The position numbers and the translations under genes were made by a program. From assembly GCF_016801865.2 (NCBI RefSeq), contig NC_068938.1, positions 133,700,416-133,764,415 on the forward strand: 64,000 nt of DNA. The letters run 5' to 3'. The notes beneath the pieces are model-generated. The model had not been told where the DNA came from. It saw nothing but the letters and a program-made list of their open reading frames with translations, and made no database searches. Below, piece after piece: positions 1 through 10,412 of the stretch (the first letter of the stretch is position 1; the number at the start of each line of letters is the position of its first letter). The DNA comes from Culex pipiens pallens (lineage: Eukaryota > Arthropoda > Insecta > Diptera > Culicidae).

Positions 1-299
1 TCCAACTTTTAAATTTAAAAGTTTGAACTTTCTACGAATATTCACCAACGCGAAATTTTAATCCAACGAACGATCTTTTTAAATTTACAGTATTTTTTCT
101 TTGTGTGTAATAAACATCGACAATTTTTGAAAATTCCAAAGATGTTTAAATCAACTCAAACATGCTTAAAATGATTAAAAACGCAGGAGAATTCAGCTGA
201 TTGCACTTAAGTTCCCGTTGAAATTTTGAAGTTTTTTGAAAAAAAATTTGTTTGCCTCTTGATTTTTCCAACATTAAGGGAGGGGGGGGGGGGGGAGTG
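1..299. repeat. Dispersed AT-rich repeat, copy 1 (edge-truncated)
   Basis: Positions about 120-275 match, with scattered differences, the blocks at 16.5-16.8 kb and 43.3-43.6 kb. All three have an AAACATGC(T/C) motif, a short 'cagctg-ttgcact' stretch, 'gaaattttgaagtttt' and a block ending in TTTGCC(C)CCTGATTTTT-like sequence. The copy ends next to a run of 14 G (282-295). No coding capacity was seen. It is probably an old non-autonomous element cut by the window edge. Confidence 0.45.
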
Positions 300-1136
300 G
301 AACGGTGTGCGTCGCGGTCATCACGCAGGATTTTCGTTGCCGTTTCCGTCTTTGTTGTCCCCCCGATTGTGTCTGTATTTTGGTCCGGGCGGTTTCGCGT
401 TTTCGCATTTTAGTTGGTTTTATCTTTCCACAGCCGGCTGTCTAAGATTGAATCATTTATGCTAAACTCAACATCAAATAACCGGGAATAGTCTCATCCG
501 CATCCTCCGACTGTTTGCCTTGAGAATGCATAATACATCACACCATTAAACAAAATTTATTGGGTCGCATCATCATCCTCTATGTTGAATCCTGGCCATT
601 ACCCTTACCCACTAACAAAATCCCAAGCAGAAGTAGTTTTCTGGCACACGTGGGGGTGTGGATATCGTATAGAACCCACCCTTTGTAGCAACCTGTGCTA
701 ACTAACATTCCCGTCCCAATCCCCCGAGTCTACAAACTGACATGGCGGGCGCCGTTGGTGGCCAACGACTGTTACCTATTTGCTCCAGATCTAGTTTTAA
801 TGATCTTGATGTTTTATCTTTTCAGCGCATTCATACTTGCTGTTGATAAGGGAAACACCATTAGATCGTTTAAGCGTATGGTCGGTTGTATTCTGTAATT
901 CTGTAATTTCGGAATACATTCGTCCGGCTTCAGCTGAAGATTCATGCTGTCCCATGTTGCATGTTCGAGTGTAGACCTACGGAAAACCTTGCCGCGAGGA
1001 GAGGTGAGTGAGAAGTACACGAACCACCTACGACATAATTCCTCGGGCGGCCCAGGTCAACTCGAAGTTACCCCAGGCACCCCCAGTGCAGGACACATTG
1101 GGGGTAGAAAGTGGATAGAATTTTCAGTGAATACAA
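300..1136. other. Stretch without recognisable gene
   Basis: More GC-rich than its surroundings but with no ORF longer than about 80 codons and no splice-connected exons that I can support. Its composition and the many short out-of-frame ORFs suggest a decayed retroelement fragment. I do not recognise the family. Confidence 0.3.
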
Positions 1137-1222
1137 TAATTCTAGATTAAATTTTCAAAAGGTCCTATCTGCATAGGAAACCCATGAGGGATAGGTTGTT
1201 TTGAAAATTTAATCTAGAATTA
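1137..1222. mobile_element. 86-bp hairpin micro-MITE
   Basis: Near-perfect inverted repeat: ATAATTCTAGATTAAATTTT on the left is mirrored on the right, enclosing about 35 bp that contain the smaller mirror pair CCTAT/ATAGG. The hairpin at 6777-6858 shares the TCTAGA-tipped, AGGTCC-containing layout, and 44.15 kb has a degenerate relative. There is no coding capacity, so it is presumably mobilised in trans. Confidence 0.6.
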
Positions 1223-2949
1223 TGACAATATAGGTTCATATAATCCTTGTTCCTTGATCTTACCTTTTGACACTATCAAACCTAGCAATATTACTATTGC
1301 ATCTTACCATTCCCTTTTGACAGTGTCAACTTCAAACCTTCATCCATTGTGCAATTAACACCTAATTTCCGCTATATTCTTCATGCGGAATCGTCGTCTA
1401 CTTTCTTCGCCTTATTATCACTGAACCACGGCGCGATATTGTTCTCACATTTTTTGAGCTTCAACGACCGATTGTTATTCACGCACTTATAAAAATACTT
1501 GTTCTGTTTCGCGGCTTTGTGAAAAATACACGTGTGTTGGCTTATACAATGACTTTTTTGGTCATCGTATGCTCGCAAGGTACATGAAAGAGAAAAAGAG
1601 AAAAAATGGGATAAGTACAATGTAAAATAAAATCGAACATTGAATAACAGACTAACACATAAAGAAAGAATAAAGAAACCTTATTTTGCAACTAGACAGA
1701 ACTACCAACTTTTAACGAGAAGTTTACAAGATAACAACTGAAGTTGTGAAATATGGGACAGGACAAACAAACTAGAATAGTTAATATATATAATAAAACA
1801 GATTGAACGTACCTTTAATCATATTAATAACACTGCCCACCATTGAAAAAACGGCTAATATCCACTTTTGGCAAAAACGAGATATTAGCACCAGGTGGTA
1901 GAGGATGTTTTAACGCATCTTCTGGAACTTGAATTTTACTGAAATAGTGCTTAGACTTGGCTGCCGATACGAAAAACCAAACGGCTAATATGCCACTCTT
2001 ATGGGAAATTGCCTTGACGGAGATTTTGTCACAGACACTAAAACGCGTTTTTCTCGGAATACTTGATTTGGCATAATAGCCGAATTTTCAATTATGGGCA
2101 GAACAGTTATGCCCAAATTTCTTACCATTTTTTTTTTCAACTGTTACATTTCTACAATAATGTATTGCGATTCCAAGTTTGAAGAATAGAGTAGTTAAAG
2201 TTTGTGAGGTAAGGGACAAGTTATAGCAATAGCAAAATAAATAGATGGATAGATTTTACTAAATTTTATCTTAAAATAATAGGAAAAATCTAGCCTGATT
2301 TGAAAATAGCCAATGCACCAATTGCAAACATACAGCATTTCACGCTCACACCGTATGGAGTAAGTGTGATAAACTATATGTCGACATTCAACTTTAAATA
2401 AAATTTGTATCAGTCTAAATAGAAATTTAAAATTCAGAAAAAATAAATTATGAAATTGAAATTTTCCAATTTTGAAATTATGGTTTTTTTATTTTAAATT
2501 TCTGATTTTTTATTTATCAATTTTAATTTTGCAACCTTCGACTTTTTATTTAACCTTAAAATTTTAAATTTTTTTTTAAAAACGGCTTTTTAAATATGTA
2601 TTTTTTTTGGGATTTTCAATTATGTTATTTTTTTAAAATGGTATTTTTTTTATTTTGAATTTTTTAAATTATTTTGTTACATTTTTTAATCAAATTCAAA
2701 ACCTTAAACTTATGTAAAATGTCCCGAGGATTCTGAACATGTTGAAATTGTGACCAAATCGTCTTGTAAGCCTAAAAATATTAAGTTCTAAAATTGAAAA
2801 AATGAAAATTTGAAATTCAGAAAAAATAATATATAAATTTTCAAATTTACATTTTTTTATTTAGAATTTTAGATTTTTTTATTTTGAAATTTGAAATTTT
2901 AAGCCTTTTTTTGTTGATTTTTTGAAATTTTTGACTTTTTGATATACCA
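1223..2949. other. AT-rich intergenic DNA
   Basis: Mostly homopolymeric A/T-rich sequence, especially 2400-2950 with repeated TTTGAAATT/AAATTTT words. The only ORFs are short and show no protein-like composition. I see no gene, RNA gene or ordered repeat array. Confidence 0.4.
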
Positions 2950-3036
2950 TCAACAGGGGTGACATTGGGCCATACAAATTTCGGCATTTTTGTATGACCC
3001 AATTTCACCCCCCATACCCAATGTCACCCCTGTTGA
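2950..3036. mobile_element. 87-bp inverted-repeat MITE
   Basis: TCAACAGGGGTGACATTGGG at the left end is matched by its reverse complement at the right end. Inside, 'ccatacaaa' and 'ttgtatg' form a second mirrored pair. It is a compact hairpin element in otherwise AT-rich DNA with no coding capacity. Confidence 0.6.
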
Positions 3037-3482
3037 CGGTAGCCTAAAAAAAATATATTTTAATAATGGTTTTTATTTTTGTCTATTTTAAATTTTTTTT
3101 TGTTTTTTTTTTTATTTTTATTTCGATAAAGTTTTTTTTGAACTTTAACATATTTGTATTTTTAAATTTTTGTTTTTCTTTTGCCGTTCTATTTATTTTT
3201 TAATTTTTTTGGTTTTTCCCACAATTTTACAATTTTAAACATTTTGAGTTTTTTAAATTGTTTTATTTAAATTTTTGAAACTATTATATTGACCACTATT
3301 ATATTGTTAACATTAACCTTAACACGTTAACATTAAGTTGATTAATAAACTGTCACTGAATCCACTTTGTAAATGCCGGCCCCGATACTTTTCACGGGTG
3401 TTCCCCTCTGGAACAGCGAAAGATTTGCTATTGAATACAAAACTGTCTATTTTTTTTCCTTGTTTATTAACAATTCGACGGT
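3037..3482. other. AT-rich spacer
   Basis: Long T-rich runs and no credible ORF. It separates two inverted-repeat elements. Nothing else was seen. Confidence 0.35.
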
Positions 3483-4045
3483 AACATTTCAAAAGGCATC
3501 ATGTACATTTTGACACTTTCTGGGTTATTGCATATTCTGAAAGAACTCTTAATAAGCCATCTCTCCACCAAAAATGAGCAAAAGTTACTTCAGTAAAGCA
3601 TGTTTAATCAAGATTTTAAATAAAGTAACATAAACAAAATCTCTGCCATCAGCAGTCCCTGTTTATATAGCCCTGTCAACCTGTCAAATAAAAGACTACA
3701 TGAACCTCGTGACGAAAAAAAAGCAACATGAAAAAAGCGCCATGTACATTCGGCGAAGAAAAACGAATCATAACAAAGCGTCCCCCTCAACGACAGCAGG
3801 GTGATATAGACGTTGGCGATTTCAAAAGAAGTTATGTTTGTTTTTCTCAAATAAAATTACGGAAATAATGTTTTATTGAATTTGGATGATCATGTATCAA
3901 TAAAAGCAACGTTTTCCATCGTTTGTTATCATTAGAACATCTTATTTTGCTTTTATATTAAAATGGGAATTGAAAATGGATGCTAAACATTCAAATGCGT
4001 TTTTCTCAAAACGCATGGTTTGTACATGATGCTTTTTGAAATGTT
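3483..4045. mobile_element. 560-bp MITE, full copy
   Basis: The left end AACATTTCAAAAGGCATCAT is mirrored at the right end, where 'atgatgctttttgaaatgtt' closes the element, giving a terminal inverted repeat of about 24 bp with one mismatch. A second copy lies at 47564-48125 with strong similarity throughout. It holds no transposase. Confidence 0.65.
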
Positions 4046-4413
4046 GGCGTCGAATTTTGAAAATTTTGGAATTATTTTAAAATTTTATTTTACTTTTTTT
4101 AATCTTGGTAATTTATAAAATTCTTGTTTTTGTAATCGAGTCTGGACTGTATTGCATAAAAACCTATTATTAATTATTGACCGATCTAAAAACGTATTTT
4201 TTCTAAATTGGAAACTAACTTGATATTTTATCTTACAGATTTCCAGCAGAAATTCTCTTTCTTTCTAAGGGCATTTAAATTCCTTTGTCTTATGCTGGTC
4301 TGATAGTAATATAACGGCAACTATCGTAAACACAACACAATCGTAGTAAATCCATTCACAAATACCGTTACAGTAGCGTACACCTCGTTGTTTACCACAA
4401 ATCAGCTGACTTG
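4046..4413. other. Upstream flank of TSEN34, no gene seen
   Basis: AT-rich to about 4280, then unique-looking sequence up to the MITE at 4414. No ORF or motif could be supported. Distal TSEN34 regulatory DNA could lie here, but nothing in the sequence proves it. Confidence 0.3.
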
Positions 4414-4554
4414 CCAATTAGGTTTTACGCCGACTCGATTTTTAGGTTAGAAATTTGACAGTTCGGCTGCACTGTTTACATTTTTTGCACGTGTGTCTAA
4501 GTAAAAATGTGTGTGAGTGTGCGCTCGTGACGTCACGCTGTAAAACCTAATTGG
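4414..4554. mobile_element. 141-bp MITE abutting the TSEN34 TATA box
   Basis: The ends CCAATTAGGTTTTAC and GTAAAACCTAATTGG are exact reverse complements. The same element, in the opposite orientation, is at 18103-18236. The body includes a GTGACGTCAC palindrome, a match to the CRE/ATF consensus TGACGTCA, and GTGTGT/ACACAC tracts. The right end stops 5 bp before the TATAAAA of the TSEN34 promoter. Confidence 0.7.
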
Positions 4555-4559
4555 AATGC

Positions 4560-4600
4560 TATAAAAAGCTCTCACTCCCCTCGGTACAGCTTCAGTCACA
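4560..4600 (+). promoter_or_regulatory. TSEN34 core promoter (TATA + initiator)
   Basis: TATAAAA begins at 4560. An insect initiator match, TCAGT, lies at 4592-4596 inside TTCAGTCACAGGGGC. The spacing from TATA to the presumed +1 A is about 34 bp, as expected for a TATA/Inr promoter. The first in-frame ATG is at 4678. The start site is predicted, not measured. Confidence 0.6.
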
Positions 4601-4677
4601 GGGGCTCGCATGAAAATGATGAAAACAAAACGGTTCTCTTAACATCGCCCGGTTTAACTCACCAAAATACCGTTGCA

Positions 4678-5613
4678 ATGGATTCCGGGGGATCCGTTTC
4701 TTCAAAGATTCCAGTATATTTCCAGCATAATCGCGGATTCATCTACGATGTCGAAGGTAAGATGACTCAGTTTTAAAGTATCACTTTAAAGGATCATACA
4801 TAAATCTCCTCAGACTATCTCACCCTCCGCTTTACGCACCGAATCGCCGGCAACCTGATCGGCGTCCCGGCCTCGAAGCCCCGAAACTCGCACGTGTTTG
4901 GCCTGCCGGCGGCACTGTCCGCGTACGAGCTGAAGCTGGCCCTCGAGAAGGGGTTGGTTGCGCTGGTCGATCGGACGTCCGGCTTGGAGCGCGATCCGGA
5001 CGATGGGTTGCGGCAACAGTATGAGGATTTGGTCCGGCGGCAGGTGACCGAACAGAAGGCGCCGGTGGTTGAGAAGCGGATCAGGGAGTTTAGGAGTTAT
5101 TTGCCAAAGATTGTCGAGGGGAAGCGGAAAAAGTTGCTTAAGAGTGGGGTCAAGGAGGAAGACATACAAATTGATCCCGAACAACTTATTGCTGAGGAGA
5201 GTCGGAAAGTGGAAGCTATGGAGTTTGACCGACTGATACAGATTCCCATGGAGCACCCACTGAACACAGAAAGGGCAATCATCGACTTCGACCTGTCTGG
5301 AGATTACGAGCGACTCAAGTATCGGGTGTTTCGGGACATCTGGGAGAAGCAGAACGTGTTCATCAGCGGAGGGGATGCTTTTGGGTGCGATTTCCTGCTC
5401 TACCCGGGTGACCCACTGTATTACCATGCTTCGCACATGATTCACGTTCTGGCCGATGCCGATCATCGGTTAGATGTAAAGTACATGATCCGGTGCTGTC
5501 GGTTATCGGTGGTAGTAAACAAGATCTGCGTGTTTGCTTATGCGCAGCGTGACACGGGGGACATTTGCTACCAAACCGTTGAGTGGGAGGGAAATGTCGG
5601 GAATGAGTTCTAG
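4678..5613 (+). CDS. Tsen34: tRNA-splicing endonuclease subunit Sen34
   Basis: Two coding exons, 4678-4756 and 4814-5613, joined across a 57-bp intron (gtaaga...cctcag), give 292 residues. Sen34 is one of the two catalytic subunits of the tRNA-intron endonuclease and cuts the 3' splice site of intron-containing pre-tRNAs in the nucleus. The C-terminal third carries the endonuclease fold: Tyr223 in LLYPGDPL, His231 in YYHASH and Lys263 in VVVNKICVF match the Tyr-His-Lys catalytic triad in order and spacing. The middle (about 100-160) is charged and variable, as is usual for Sen34. The ATG at 4678 was chosen because it is the only upstream ATG that splices in frame; the ORF in exon 2 alone would lack the conserved N-terminal domain. 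An AATAAA follows the stop by 1 nt. The gene converges on mRpS2. Confidence 0.9.
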
Positions 5614-5614
5614 C

Positions 5615-5662
5615 AATAAAACAGTCCTTTACTAGCACTAATCGCAGAAACAAGCCTTTATT
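5615..5662. terminator. Facing polyadenylation signals of TSEN34 and mRpS2
   Basis: AATAAA on the + strand at 5615-5620 serves TSEN34. AATAAA on the - strand at 5657-5662 overlaps the TAA stop codon of mRpS2. Only 44 bp lie between the two stop codons. Cleavage normally occurs 10-30 nt past the signal, so the two mRNA 3' ends should meet or overlap. Confidence 0.6.
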
Positions 5663-6488
5663 GGTTCTCCTGTGCATCCTCCTTCATCTTTGCCTTCCCC
5701 AGCAGAATCGCACTCTTAAACAGCTTGCAGTACAGCGCGATCGCCGCCGGAGTGTCGTCGTTTCCAGGAACCGGATAGGTGATCAAATTTGGATTGCAGT
5801 TGGTATCCACAACCCCGACCGTCGGAATGGCCATCTTGGCACAATCCTTCACCGCCGAATGCTGCGTCAGCACGTTGCTCAACGTGTTCAGGAAAATGCA
5901 CAAATCCGGCAGCCTCGTGACGGCTCCAAACTGGACGTTCGCGTTGGTGAAAACACCCCCGCGCCAGAAGCGCGTGTGCGAGTACTCCCCGCACTCCATC
6001 GCCGTCTTCTCCACAATGTGTCCGTTCTGGGCGGTTCGGTTGAAGAACAGAATAATCCCGCCCCGGTAGGCGATGTGAGCCGTCACGTTCAACGCATGCC
6101 GCAGATATTCGGCCGTTTTGTCCAAATCGATAACGCAGTGGCCGAGCCGGCTCCCGTACAGATAGCCCTTCATGTTGTCGTGCAGTGTGCCCTCCTTGTG
6201 GCCGAGGTGCACGTTGGCCTTGAAGAGATCCTCCACCGTAAACAACCGGTGCACGCCAAAGTAGTCGGGATGTTTGAGGATTTCGCTGGCTGAAAGAAAT
6301 CTCGTAAGTTTGATGATTTTGTGTTAGGTTTACGATGCTCACCTTTGTCAGTGGCCGGAACACCGACTTCCGGGGCAACCAGGGTGGACAGCGATCGTCG
6401 GCAAGCTGCGGAACAAGCTGTGATGTAATACGAGAAAGGAGTTTATTAAGTTGGACTTACCGTGGCCTAACAATCTTTTCGTCAACAT
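5658..6488 (-). CDS. mRpS2: Mitochondrial ribosomal protein S2 (uS2m)
   Basis: Three exons on the - strand, 6488-6461, 6417-6343 and 6289-5658, separated by introns of 43 and 53 bp, give 244 residues. uS2m is a structural protein of the mitochondrial small ribosomal subunit. The start MLTKRLLGH and the following Arg/Ser/Ala-rich stretch with few acidic residues look like a mitochondrial targeting peptide. From about residue 45 the S2 fold is clear: FTVEDLFKANVHLGHKEG, then GHCVIDLDKTAEYLRHAL, GGIILFFNRT, and near the end IPTVGVVDTNCNP followed by ITYPVPGNDDTPAAI. The stop codon overlaps its own polyadenylation signal. It lies tail to tail with TSEN34. The ends of both introns fit GT/AG. Confidence 0.93.
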
Positions 6489-7048
6489 TTTGCACTTTGT
6501 ACAACTAACTCGAGTTGAAAGCTAAACTATTTCAACAAATTTTACACCAATTAGGTACTGTAGATAAACTCGATAAAACAATTAAAAACTATTTCGGAAA
6601 ATTTGGTACATGTGCTTGTTTTGGTTCGTGACAATTCTGACATTTCTCGCGCAAGCTTTTTTATAGCAAAGTGACAACCGGCACTGCACTATGGGAAATT
6701 TCCGTACAAGGTAGTGGCCAAAAATATCCCTGGATTTTTTTTAATTTGCATAAATAATGGTTACTATAGAGGAAATCTAGAGTTTTTTAAAGGTACTATA
6801 AACATATGAAACACAAAAGCTTTTAGGACCTTTTTTTTTTTTTAAAAAAAACTCTAGAAATATTCCCTTCTTATCGTATTTCTATTATCGGCTTACCAGC
6901 ACGTTGATCTTTAATTACAGCTTACATAAAGGGGTTTTTATTTTTTTTATAAGTAATAATTAGCTCAAACTAATGCAAGCAAGCAACTTTCTTTTGTTGA
7001 TTTCTCTAAAATTGTGTTTTGATAGCGGAAAACTGCAAAAGTTATGAT
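6489..7048. other. mRpS2 upstream region with a hairpin element
   Basis: No gene seen. It contains an 82-bp hairpin at 6777-6858 (TCTAGAGTTTTTTAAAGG mirrored at the right end), related in layout to the one at 1137-1222. The mRpS2 promoter should lie in the first 100-150 bp, but no TATA box or clear initiator was recognised. Confidence 0.45.
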
Positions 7049-7234
7049 AATTGGGTTCTAAAGTTAGGGATACATTGTTGATATTAACGATATTTTATTT
7101 TTCTGAATACAATGACGCTTTGTATGACCACAAAAGATACAAAACAGATTTTGAAATCAATTTTGAGAAATTAACTTTGCAGGAAGTATCTTACTTGACA
7201 GTTCGTTCCAAGGTTGATTAATTTAAAAAATATT

Positions 7235-9471
7235 AGGTCTATTCCCGTACTGCAGAATTCTGCAATTCTGCACAAAAACGGCAGCAGAGCGTTCCCGTAC
7301 TTTTCTGCAACAAAAGTAACTTTTCTCTCAGGCAGAACTTCTGCAGTGAGAGTGGTAGAAGTTGCAGCAAAACCGTTCCCGTACTTTTCTGCAAGCTCTC
7401 TCTCTTCTCTTTCTCGTTGAAAAGTTACTGCAATTTGGTGTGATGGATGTTGACTACACGCTTACATAAATTCTGCAAGTTGGGTGAAATTAAGCATTTT
7501 ATTATTAGTTGTAAAAATAAATGATTTTGGGGTAGTTTTTTTTATGTCTGGTTTTATTGAGAACGATTTTTTTATGTTAACGATTTCAGGCTTAGTTCAT
7601 TCATGTAAATGATAAAGCGATTTTTTTAGTGTTAATATTTTTACCTGATAAAAAATTGATAACTTAAGCCATAGTATTACAGCACGGCTAGTACCCCAAC
7701 AAAAAATTGTACTATAAAAACAAATAGTTTTTAAATACTTTTAAAAGACACATTTCTTTTGAGTTTAATAATTTCAAATAAATATTTGTTTAGGAATAAT
7801 TTTGATCTTCAATTGTTTTTTAATAAACCTCAGAATATACGAAATATGTGTGTTAAAATAACAGGTAAATTTAATTGGCAAATAATAAATTGTACCTTCA
7901 ACGGTGCTACCAATTTGTATTCTTATATTTATGAACCAAAAAAAAAAATTATGTTATTTTGTCGAAAATTCTTAAATTCTTAAATTCTTGAATCCTTAAA
8001 TTCTTAAATTCTTAAATTCTTAAATTCTTAAATTCTTAAATTCTTAAATTCTTAAATTCTCAAATTCTTAAATTCTTAAATTCTTAAATTCTTAAATTCT
8101 TAAATTCTTAAATTCTTAAATTCTTAAATTCTTAAATTCTTAAATTCTTAAATTCTTAAATTCTTAAATTCTTAAATTCTTAAATTCTTAAATTCTTAAA
8201 TTCTTAAATTCTTAAATTCTTAAATTCTTAAATTCTTAAATTCTTAAATTCTTAAATACTTAAATACTTAAATTCTTAAGTTTCTATGCCATCTTGAATC
8301 ATAATAAATACACATTTTTTGGAGTCATATTTAAGGTTAGAAACTCAAATTTAGAGGTTGGAAATATTGACTGTTTCTATTGTATTTATATTTGAGTTTT
8401 GAATTTTTTGATTTACAGATTTTTTTTATTTTACTTGTATTTGAAATTATAATTTCTTTAAGTTTCTATCTTATTATTTTTAACTGTAGCTTTTGAATTT
8501 GTTGTGTTCTGAACTCATAAACATTAAAAAACTTTTGTTATTTTATTTCGAATTGTTTTTCAACCTTTTTTAATTTTGAATTTTTAAAATTAAGATTTTT
8601 TTGAACTTTAATCATTTTGAAATATTTAGTTTTTAATTATTTGATTTTTGTAAGCTTTGAATTTGTGATTTATTGTTTTTTTGCTGATATAATTATTTGC
8701 ATTTTTAAATTTCTCAAATATATGATTTAACGGTTTTTAAGGTTTCTCAATGTGGAATATTAGTTTTTTTTTAATATTTTGAATTATGGATTTCTTAATT
8801 TCTAGATTGTTAAATTTATGTGTTTCATTTTTTTTGAGTTTGTGATATTTTTTTTATTTGTCAATTTTGCTGCGTCACCGTTGTTCTTTCATGTGACATC
8901 CAGTCATAATTTATTTATGTTATCCTGAATAATCTTTCAAACATTCTGCTATTAAACATGTATTTATATAAAACCTTTGTTTGTCTTTTTTATCATATTT
9001 ATTAAACGTACCTGCCACTCTCATTTGTAAAATTGTTTACCTAATGTAACATTTTAAAGTTGTTTCTAATATATGATTTCTACCTAAGCATAATTAATTT
9101 CTAGTTACTTAATAAATAATACATCCTTGATTTTTTAAATAAAATATTGTGCTGCATAAAAAAATAATGACCCAGTTCTAAACTTCTTTCAATTGCTTTT
9201 TTGTCAATCATTTTTTTAAATATTTTGAAATAATACCCAATTTGAGTAAATCCACTCAACTGTGTACAATATTGCAGAAAAAGTACTGGAACGCGCTACC
9301 CAGGCAAAATTTTTGCCGCTTCTCTCCTTGCAGAACTTCTGCAAAAGAGAGAGATGAAGAGAGCGAGCTGAAAAGTACGGGAACGTACTGCAAAAAAGTG
9401 ACTTATGTTGGCTGCAGAATTCTGCAGAAGCTGCAGAAATTCTGCAATTCTGCAAGTACGGGAATAGACCT
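7235..9471. mobile_element. 2.2 kb MITE with internal satellite, copy 1
   Basis: The terminal inverted repeat AGGTCTATTCCCGTAC is flanked by ATT on both sides (7232-7234, 9472-9474), read as a 3-bp target duplication. Subterminal DNA on both ends is packed with CTGCAG/TTCTGCAGAA palindromes and 'cccgtacttttctgcaa' direct repeats. There is no transposase ORF; the centre is AT-rich and holds the 8-bp array at 7968-8280. A second copy lies in the opposite orientation at 27399-29701. A 3-bp duplication suggests PIF/Harbinger-like mobilisation, but the termini do not prove the superfamily. Confidence 0.7.
7968..8280. repeat. 8-bp satellite array (TTAAATTC)n, about 38 units
   Basis: An almost perfect head-to-tail array of TTAAATTC. 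Variant units cluster at the edges (for example 'ttgaatcc' near 7988 and 'ttaaatac' near 8258). It lies inside the MITE at 7235-9471. The homologous array in the second MITE copy is only about 14 units and more degenerate. Confidence 0.9.
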
Positions 9472-9580
9472 ATTGTCTTGTTAATTTTGTTTGTGTTAAA
9501 AAAAGTAATCAGAAATGGTTTTTAAGCGTGTTTTTCACCGTTGTTAATCAAATTGACCTAGGGCTTAAGGATCCTATTGA

Positions 9581-10412
9581 CTGAACGTTCGACTATTGGT
9601 TGGAATGCCTACTTTGCTGAAAATTGGTATATTTCCCCTTTCTTGTAACCGCACGAACCGCACGCATAATTTTTAAAGCTTTTGTTTGTATTGCTTATTG
9701 CGAGATAAAATCACATTACTCCTTCGATTCAACTGACAGAAGGTTATTGCCTCCGAACTATTGCAGTGTAAAAATCAGCAGGTTGAACTAAAATTCAGCG
9801 TTGATTTGGCTTGGTTTGTTTTGAATATTTTCCAAAAATTCAACATGTAGGAATCCCAATTCAACCTTTGACAACATTCAAAAATTTGTTCTGCGGCTGT
9901 CATGCGACCATTCTTCTACGGATATATCGACTCGCGCGAACTCTAATTATTGGCGCATGCGATAATATTTGTTTTTTTTTTCAAAATGAGGTTTTTTTGA
10001 TCTGCCATCCTCAGGACGACGATCAGACCGCATTGGCCTTACATTTCTCACTACATATGTTGTGATAGGCCATCAGAACAAGGTATAAGGTATCTTGATA
10101 CATCAGGAGAACGAGGAACTAATTAAGTTCAAAATCAAAGCTCCGATAAAAAGGTCAATCGACCAAAACTTTGACCGAAACACTAAAATGAGCATTACTT
10201 CCCTTTAACTTTAACCGTTTAACCCTACTTTCTTTTGCTGTAATGTGGATGGCTTTCAGGGCTTTCGAGGTGCTGCCTGTCCTGTACGAGTAGAATTGCC
10301 TGGGCCGGACAATCATCACTAAAACATGACGAAATCCAGTCTGCAACCCGCATAGATCACCATCTCCATGCGAATGCGTGGGCACAAATTTGGCATGAGT
10401 TCATTTCATGTA
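9581..10412. other. Intergenic, no gene seen
   Basis: Mixed-composition DNA with only short ORFs (84 codons or fewer) and no protein-like signature. Nothing was recognised beyond possible old repeat fragments. Confidence 0.3.

Larger units (their letters stand above)
7049..9580 (-). mobile_element. Dispersed repeat (AATTGGGTNCTAAA family) split by a MITE
   Basis: The two halves, 7049-7234 and 9472 to about 9580, match consecutive parts of the uninterrupted relative at about 30060-30330. Shared words include 'acttgacagttcgttcc', 'ttgtcttgt' and 'aatggttttt'. The left tip AATTGGGTTCTAAA agrees with the tips at 31987 and 33045. The gap is exactly filled by the 2.2 kb MITE, so this is a nested insertion. 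Confidence 0.55.

Noticed and set aside
4810..5466. 218-codon - strand frame opposite TSEN34
   Set aside because: Antisense of the catalytic exon; no family resemblance.
5661..6293. 210-codon + strand frame opposite mRpS2
   Set aside because: Antisense of a conserved ribosomal protein exon, with no protein-like motifs.
7968..8280. Regular array considered as CRISPR or telomere-like repeat
   Set aside because: The unit is 8 bp with no spacers, AT-only and inside a MITE in a eukaryotic genome. It is a simple satellite.
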